Assembly: GCA_963525745.1 (NCBI GenBank)
Contig: CAURMH010000032.1
Location: 1-18,219, forward strand
Direction: 5' to 3'
Source: CAURMH01 sp963525745
GTDB taxonomy: Bacteria; Pseudomonadota; Gammaproteobacteria; Enterobacterales; Pasteurellaceae
DNA: 18,219 bases
Made by a program: the position numbers and the translations under genes. Under the pieces are notes generated by a model, which searched no databases, was not told the DNA's origin, and saw only the letters and a list, made by a program, of their open reading frames with translations. Of the stretch, positions 13,590 through 18,219 are shown in pieces (position 1 is the first letter of the stretch; each line of letters starts with the position of its first letter).

Positions 13590-15261
13590 AAAGACTTGAC
13601 TTCATTCTATTATTGCTAAGATCAAATACTTTTTTGCACTTATCTAAAAATTCTAATATTTCAGCTTTATTTTTTTCTTGGGTATAATAATAACTTATAG
13701 CTTTAGAAAGTTTAAAGAAATTTTCAAGTTCAGATATTATCTCTTTATTTTTTAGAAAATCATTACTAAATGTGTCAGTAATACTAAATTTAGATAAAAC
13801 ATTATTCAGTTTATTCTTAGTATATAGTCTTGCCTCTTGGATTTTCTCTATCTCATCCCAAAATGAGTCATATTCAAGACAATGAACAAGTTGATACGAA
13901 ATATAATACAAGAATGATTCTGGAGGTAGGTATGTTGGCAATGCAACACAGTTTTCAGGAAGTTTTAAAGAAGTAAAACCTTTGAAATCATAGCCATCTA
14001 TATATTTTTTTAATAAATGAGTCCTTTCTGTCTTCGCATCCCCATCTAAAACTATAGCAACTGTAGCAAAATGATTATCACATTCAGGAAGAGCTTTTAG
14101 ATTATTGCATCCTAAATGAACTGGTATTATTTCATAACTTGGCAAATCTAAATTTAAATTTAAAAGTTCTAATGTATTATCAGATAATATTTCAGTAAGT
14201 ATGAAATTAGTCATTTCATCTTCACAATATACTTTGACTTTAGGGCGATAATGATTTGTTCTATCAAATAAATCGGCTTTCAACTCTTCATAGCTTGATA
14301 TTGCAGATATTCTTGGACGCATAGGATCTAAAATATAAATCATTTTATAATCATTGATAGATTTATCTTGAAGCTTTAATATTTCTTTATTTATTGTTAG
14401 TGAGTGAGTGCTAAGAAATATTTGTAAAGACAAATCATTAGATAATTTTTCTAATAATTTAAACAATCTTAATTGAGCATCTGGATGCAAAGATGCATCA
14501 ACCTCATCAATACATAGAATGCCACCTGAATAGTTATCTCCAAGAGTATCTTTTAAAATATAGAAATCAATTAATGCAGATATAACGCATCCTATATTAT
14601 CTTGTCCGACAGATTGGGTCTCAGGAGTTGCACTATCTAATTCAATATGTAAATTAGAGTTCTTAACTACATTTTTATGAATTAATTGATTATCTCCAGC
14701 TATATTGCTAATAGAATTAGGTAATATAAAGTTATACCATTCTTTATATTTCTCAAAAATTTTTGCATTAAAATGCCGATTATCAGATCTTATTCCTTTC
14801 TTAGATAAAGTAGTTTCTCCAACAGGAAACAATCTTGATAGACTAAGAAATATTGTGGGAACAGGAATTTTGCTCTGGCCTGTCATAGAATTATTACCAA
14901 AATAAGAAGATGGTCTTGGTAAAACTCGGATACCTCTATTTTCCTTTCTTGAGTCTTTATAGCCATGACGTCGTTCCTCAAACTCATCTGTATCATTAAT
15001 TAAAACCTTTAAATAACTCTTATAGTTTTTAAAATCTTCATTTTGATTTATAATAAAATAATCACTAAATTCCGGAAAAAAATTACCTCCAGTAGCTCTT
15101 CTATCTTTTGTTCCAAAAGTTGTAGCAATTAAAGATAATAAATTTGATTTACCGACACCATTTTGTCCTGAAAACACATTAATCTTTTTACCAAGTTTAA
15201 TTTCCTTATTAGTAAATTTCCTAAACTTTTCTATATATAAAATATCTGCTAAATATTTCAT
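13588..15261 (-). CDS. AAA/ABC-type ATPase with TOPRIM-like C-terminus (OLD-family-like nuclease, putative defence)
   Basis: 557 residues, start ATG 15261 with GGAG upstream. The N-terminal ATPase half has Walker A GQNGVGKS (32-39), a signature-like SVGQDNIG (217-224), Walker B GILCIDEVD (247-255, catalytic-type Glu253), a LHP motif, and an H-loop LSTHS (His286). The C-terminal half (about 342-450) fits a TOPRIM fold: VKVYCEDEM with Glu347 and an acidic pair DGD at Asp406/Asp408. This ATPase+TOPRIM order is that of OLD-family (overcoming lysogenisation defect) nucleases and related phage-defence proteins. Specific subtype is not recognised. The residues usually seen as 'EG' in TOPRIM motif I are 'ED' here. 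The gene is much more AT-rich than metH and purL, has no uptake sequence that I could find, and stands alone without UvrD, GajB or other partner. Horizontal origin is inferred. Confidence 0.72.
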   Translation of the reverse strand: MKYLADILYIEKFRKFTNKEIKLGKKINVFSGQNGVGKSNLLSLIATTFGTKDRRATGGNFFPEFSDYFIINQNEDFKNYKSYLKVLINDTDEFEERRHGYKDSRKENRGIRVLPRPSSYFGNNSMTGQSKIPVPTIFLSLSRLFPVGETTLSKKGIRSDNRHFNAKIFEKYKEWYNFILPNSISNIAGDNQLIHKNVVKNSNLHIELDSATPETQSVGQDNIGCVISALIDFYILKDTLGDNYSGGILCIDEVDASLHPDAQLRLFKLLEKLSNDLSLQIFLSTHSLTINKEILKLQDKSINDYKMIYILDPMRPRISAISSYEELKADLFDRTNHYRPKVKVYCEDEMTNFILTEILSDNTLELLNLNLDLPSYEIIPVHLGCNNLKALPECDNHFATVAIVLDGDAKTERTHLLKKYIDGYDFKGFTSLKLPENCVALPTYLPPESFLYYISYQLVHCLEYDSFWDEIEKIQEARLYTKNKLNNVLSKFSITDTFSNDFLKNKEIISELENFFKLSKAISYYYTQEKNKAEILEFLDKCKKVFDLSNNRMKSSL

Positions 15262-15402
15262 GTAAACTCCAGTGATTATTTGTAAAAATTAGTTAAGTAT
15301 TTTTATATCAACTACTTCAATAACTATAAAACAGTATAGAATAATACGTTATGGTTATCAACGGATTTGTATTTATAATAGCTCCTTGATGGCCCCCACG
15401 AT

Positions 15403-15426
15403 GGCGCACGCTTCCCAGCGTGTGCC
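15403..15426. repeat. GC-rich hairpin upstream of the brnQ remnant
   Basis: GGCGCACGCT pairs with AGCGTGTGCC around TCCC, a 10-bp stem with one G-U. There is no T-run, so it is not a typical terminator. It stands out in a very AT-rich stretch and could be a dispersed repeat or RNA element. Confidence 0.55.
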
Positions 15427-15455
15427 TCATTTCACGAAAAACACTTCAAAAATCG

Positions 15456-15464
15456 ACCGCACTT
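15456..15464 (-). repeat. DNA uptake signal sequence
   Basis: ACCGCACTT preceded by AAAAATCG, the extended consensus, in the gap before the brnQ pseudogene. Confidence 0.9.
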
Positions 15465-15510
15465 AAAGCCTCCACGCTATACTAACCGTAATTTTTAGAG
15501 GGAAACAACG

Positions 15511-16510
15511 ATGTTAAAAAAAGTGCGTTAATCGGTTTACTATTATTCGGTATCTTTTGGGCGCCGGTAATTTGATTTTTCTGCCGAGCCTCAGGGCGTT
15601 GGGAGGGACGTATTTTTGGCCGGCGATTATCGGATTCGTACTTTCCGGTGTGGGCATCGCGGTTTTAGCTTTAATTATCGGCGCCTTAAACCCTAAAGGT
15701 TATGAGGATGAAATCTCGTCTAAAATTTCGCCGCAATTCGCCACGATTTACTTAGTCGTTCTTTATCTTTCTATCGGTCCTTTTTTCGCCATTCCGCGCA
15801 ACGGTATCTTATGAAATCGGCATTGCATCAATATTGGGGCGCATTTAAATGAGGTCGGTTTAATCCTTTTTACTTTGCTTTATTTTGCTGTTGCCTATTT
15901 GATTGCGTTAAATCCCTCCAAAATTTTAGATCGTATCAGCAGAGTATTAACACCCGTTTTCGCTATTTTAATCGTGCTATTGGTTATTTTAGGTATTGTA
16001 CGATACGGCTATGTTACGCCGCAATCTGCACTCGAAAACTATGCAAAGTCCCCTTTCGGAATCGGATTTAGCGTGCTGTATATCGGTCTCGGATTTTTAG
16101 GTAATCATTTTCCCGTTCCGACCGCCGAATTTTTTAGCGCACACTTCCCGCGCATGCGTTATCAAACTTATACGCTTCTATTCACGCTGATCAGCCTTAT
16201 GGTTGCCAATTTTGGCTTAGACGCAATTATTAAATATTCGCTTCCTGTGCTGCAAATTCTCTATCCAATAACCATCGTTACCGTCGTGCTAATCGTTATT
16301 AATAAATTCCTGCCATTATCCAAGTGAGGAATGCAAGTAACGATTTTTACCGTCTCGCTTATCGCTTTTTTCCCAATACTCGGCGAACAGTTTTCTCTCA
16401 TATTAATGACGAACTTAATTCATCACCTGCGGTTCGCACAAATGTCGCTGCCTCGGCTTGTTCCGGACGCGATTGTTGTCGCTATCACGCTCCTTTTGTC
16501 TAAAAAATAA
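15511..16510 (+). pseudogene. brnQ: Branched-chain amino acid transporter BrnQ, degraded
   Basis: Inner-membrane sodium-coupled Leu/Ile/Val carrier in its intact form (LIVCS family, about 430 residues, 12 helices). Recognisable pieces include GAGNLIFLPSLRALGG, SIGPFFAIPR, TVSYEIGIAS in another frame, LNPSKILDRISRVLTPVFA, and AEFFSAHFP...LPVLQILYP. Lesions: a one-base loss at about 15527 just after the ATG, a second near 15556, a small deletion near 15797, another frameshift near 15840, an internal deletion of roughly 100 codons near 16070 (GIGF joins the segment before AEFF), and a TGA at 16325-16327. A last in-register segment ends at 16508-16510. GAGGG before the ATG remains as ribosome-binding site. 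It cannot make a working carrier. Confidence 0.9.
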
Positions 16511-16527
16511 ACGAATCGATACTTAAG

Positions 16528-16536
16528 AAGTGCGGT
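16528..16536 (+). repeat. DNA uptake signal sequence
   Basis: Exact AAGTGCGGT followed by GGATTTTAG, between the brnQ remnant and purL. Confidence 0.9.
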
Positions 16537-16555
16537 GGATTTTAGTTCTATTTCT

Positions 16556-16571
16556 ACGCAAACGTTTTCGT
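16556..16571 (+). promoter_or_regulatory. PurR operator of purL
   Basis: ACGCAAACGTTTTCGT matches the enterobacterial PurR box consensus essentially perfectly. It overlaps the likely -35 region, as in known PurR-repressed purine genes, so repression by PurR with hypoxanthine or guanine is expected. Confidence 0.88.
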
Positions 16572-16594
16572 TTTAGGGTGGTTTCCTTTATAAT
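16565..16594 (+). promoter_or_regulatory. purL promoter
   Basis: TATAAT (16589-16594) is a perfect -10. The best -35 is TTTTCG (16565-16570, 18-base spacing) inside the PurR box. The leader to the ATG is about 37 bases. Confidence 0.65.
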
Positions 16595-16637
16595 ACGGGT
16601 AGTCATAATCTTCATTTAATATTCAAAGGTAATCCTC

Positions 16638-18219
16638 ATGTTCCAAATTTTCCGTGGCTCGCCTGCCCTTTCCGAATTCCGTATCAACGCCTTAATGCAA
16701 AAATTTCGACAAAATAATCTGCCGGTGAACGCCGTATATGCCGAATACGTGCATTTTGTAGAACTCAATGCGGTGCTCTCGGAGAAGCAGGAAATTAAGC
16801 TCAAAGAATTGCTCCATTACGGCCCGACTCTTGCCGAACATGAAGCCAAAGGGGAAAGTTTTATTGTGATTCCGCGGGTCGGCACCATTTCTTCTTGGTC
16901 GTCCAAAGCGACCGACATCGCCCATAACTGTGGTTTGAACGAAGTAGAACGCATTGAGCGTGGTTTGGCATATTACTTTGAATTGACACAGCCGTTAGAC
17001 GAAAAAACAACGGAAAAACTGACCGCACTTTTACATGACCGCATGATGGAAACTGTGGTACGTAAAGCTGCGGATGCGGAAGTGTTGTTCCGTCAGCAAG
17101 AACCGAAGCCGTTCAAAACCGTGGATATTTTAAACGGCGGGCGCAGAGCTTTAGAAAGTGCCAACGTGGAACTTGGCTTGGCATTGGCGGAAGATGAAAT
17201 CGATTATTTGATGGAAAATTTCACCGCACTTGGACGCAACCCGCACGACATTGAGCTGTATATGTTTGCGCAAGCCAACTCGGAACACTGCCGTCACAAA
17301 ATTTTTAACGCCGACTGGATTATCGACGGTAAAAAACAGGATAAATCCCTGTTCAAAATGATCAAAAATACCTTTGAGAAAACCCCTGATTTCGTGCTTT
17401 CCGCGTATAAAGACAACGCCGCGGTGATGGAAGGCTCGAAAGCGGGACGTTTCTTCCCGGATCAAGACGGCATTTACCGTTATCATAATGAAGACACCCA
17501 CATTTTAATGAAAGTGGAAACCCACAACCACCCGACTGCCATTTCTCCGTTCCCGGGTGCTGCAACCGGTTCCGGTGGCGAAATCCGTGACGAAGGCGCG
17601 ACCGGTCGTGGCGCCAAACCGAAAGCGGGTTTGGTGGGCTTCTCTGTGTCCAACTTATGCATTCCAAACTTTGAACAACCTTGGGAAGCCCCGCTTTCCA
17701 AACCGAACCGCATTGCTTCCGCCTTAGACATTATGCTGGAAGGCCCGTTAGGTGGCGCGGCGTTTAACAACGAATTTGGTCGTCCGGCATTGCTCGGCTA
17801 TTTCCGTACTTACGAACAAAAAGTGAATAGCTTCAACGGAGAAGAAGTGCGCGGTTACCACAAACCGATCATGTTGGCGGGCGGTATCGGAAACATTCGT
17901 GCCGAACACGTGCAAAAAGGCGACATTCCGGTGGGAGCAAAACTGGTGGTGCTCGGCGGTCCGGCCATGAACATCGGCTTGGGCGGTGGCGCGGCGTCTT
18001 CTATGGCATCCGGTAAATCTAAAGAAAACTTGGATTTTGCCTCCGTACAACGGGATAATCCGGAAATGGAACGTCGTTGCCAAGAAGTGATAGACCGTTG
18101 CTGGCAGCTGGGCAATGACAACCCAATCGCTTTTATTCACGATGTGGGCGCGGGCGGTTTATCTAACGCCATGCCGGAATTGGTGCATGACGGCGGCCGT
18201 GGCGGTAAATTTGAACTCC
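16638..18219 (+). CDS. purL: Phosphoribosylformylglycinamidine synthase, 5' part (runs off the window)
   Basis: Large single-chain FGAM synthase of purine synthesis. It converts FGAR, glutamine and ATP to FGAM. The first 527 codons of about 1300 are present. ATG 16638 follows AAAGG. Features: PurS-like N-terminal domain (MFQIFRGSPALSEFR, about 1-150), linker, then the first AIR-synthase-type half with NSEHCRHK (214-221), VETHNHPTA (His296/His298), FPGAATGSGGEIRDEGATG, and GGAASSMASG. The missing part should hold the second half and the glutaminase domain. Two uptake sequences (17022-17030, 17223-17231) encode LTALLHD and FTALGRN. Controlled by the PurR box upstream. It is codon-rich in GC like metH. 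Confidence 0.97.
   Translation, partial: MFQIFRGSPALSEFRINALMQKFRQNNLPVNAVYAEYVHFVELNAVLSEKQEIKLKELLHYGPTLAEHEAKGESFIVIPRVGTISSWSSKATDIAHNCGLNEVERIERGLAYYFELTQPLDEKTTEKLTALLHDRMMETVVRKAADAEVLFRQQEPKPFKTVDILNGGRRALESANVELGLALAEDEIDYLMENFTALGRNPHDIELYMFAQANSEHCRHKIFNADWIIDGKKQDKSLFKMIKNTFEKTPDFVLSAYKDNAAVMEGSKAGRFFPDQDGIYRYHNEDTHILMKVETHNHPTAISPFPGAATGSGGEIRDEGATGRGAKPKAGLVGFSVSNLCIPNFEQPWEAPLSKPNRIASALDIMLEGPLGGAAFNNEFGRPALLGYFRTYEQKVNSFNGEEVRGYHKPIMLAGGIGNIRAEHVQKGDIPVGAKLVVLGGPAMNIGLGGGAASSMASGKSKENLDFASVQRDNPEMERRCQEVIDRCWQLGNDNPIAFIHDVGAGGLSNAMPELVHDGGRGGKFEL

Noticed and set aside
15262..15510. Retron or toxin partner for the ATPase-TOPRIM gene
   Set aside because: No second open frame, reverse transcriptase, or structured msr/msd-like region is visible in the 249-base gap.
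17151..18140. Several minus-strand frames opposite purL
   Set aside because: Overlap the convincing purL frame and show no family motifs.
1..18219. CRISPR arrays, tRNA or rRNA genes
   Set aside because: No regularly spaced repeats and no cloverleaf or rRNA signature noticed on either strand.

Overview
The window looks like a chromosomal piece of a Pasteurellaceae genome of the Haemophilus/Aggregatibacter/Pasteurella type. I see at least 14 exact copies of the 9-bp DNA-uptake core AAGTGCGGT or its complement, moderate-to-low GC, and gammaproteobacterial gene blocks (nudC-hemE-yjaG-hup; rpoE-rseA-rseB). The genus cannot be fixed from the sequence alone. Aggregatibacter or Haemophilus is an inference.

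Layout, left to right. 1-51 is the 5' end of rplN (minus), without its usual upstream neighbour rpsQ. 52-700 is a junk-like junction: a probable rplN promoter, two uptake sequences, a 115-bp imperfect hairpin that may be an IS1016-type remnant with a duplicated tip, and a frameshifted IS3-family transposase tail. 781-2394 holds pdxH and pldB (plus), followed by a terminator. 2527-6683 is a minus-strand run, in transcription order nudC, hemE, yjaG, hup, recA. hup has a perfect CRP site spaced like a class I promoter. recA has a LexA box inside its promoter. 6684-7027 carries the nudC promoter with a palindrome in its spacer, a second IS3-family fossil, and the sdhE promoter. 7028-9613 is sdhE and then the envelope-stress module rpoE-rseA-rseB (plus), with a candidate sigma-E autoregulatory promoter and an intrinsic terminator between rseA and rseB. 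9852-13538 is metH (plus, TTG start), converging on an AT-rich gene (13588-15261, minus) for an ATPase with a TOPRIM-like C-terminus, possibly an OLD-type defence nuclease. 15511-16510 is a brnQ pseudogene. 16638 to the end is the 5' part of purL (plus) behind a PurR box.

How the genes relate. Most are core housekeeping functions: PLP salvage, lysophospholipid turnover, recombination and SOS, nucleoid architecture, haem synthesis, NAD-capped RNA/NADH hydrolysis, succinate dehydrogenase flavinylation, extracytoplasmic stress, methionine and purine synthesis. The accessory signal is confined to three places: the rplN-pdxH junction, the nudC-sdhE gap, and the metH-purL interval (OLD-like gene plus dead brnQ). 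The OLD-like gene is the only candidate for a poorly described system. It stands alone, with no visible partner gene.
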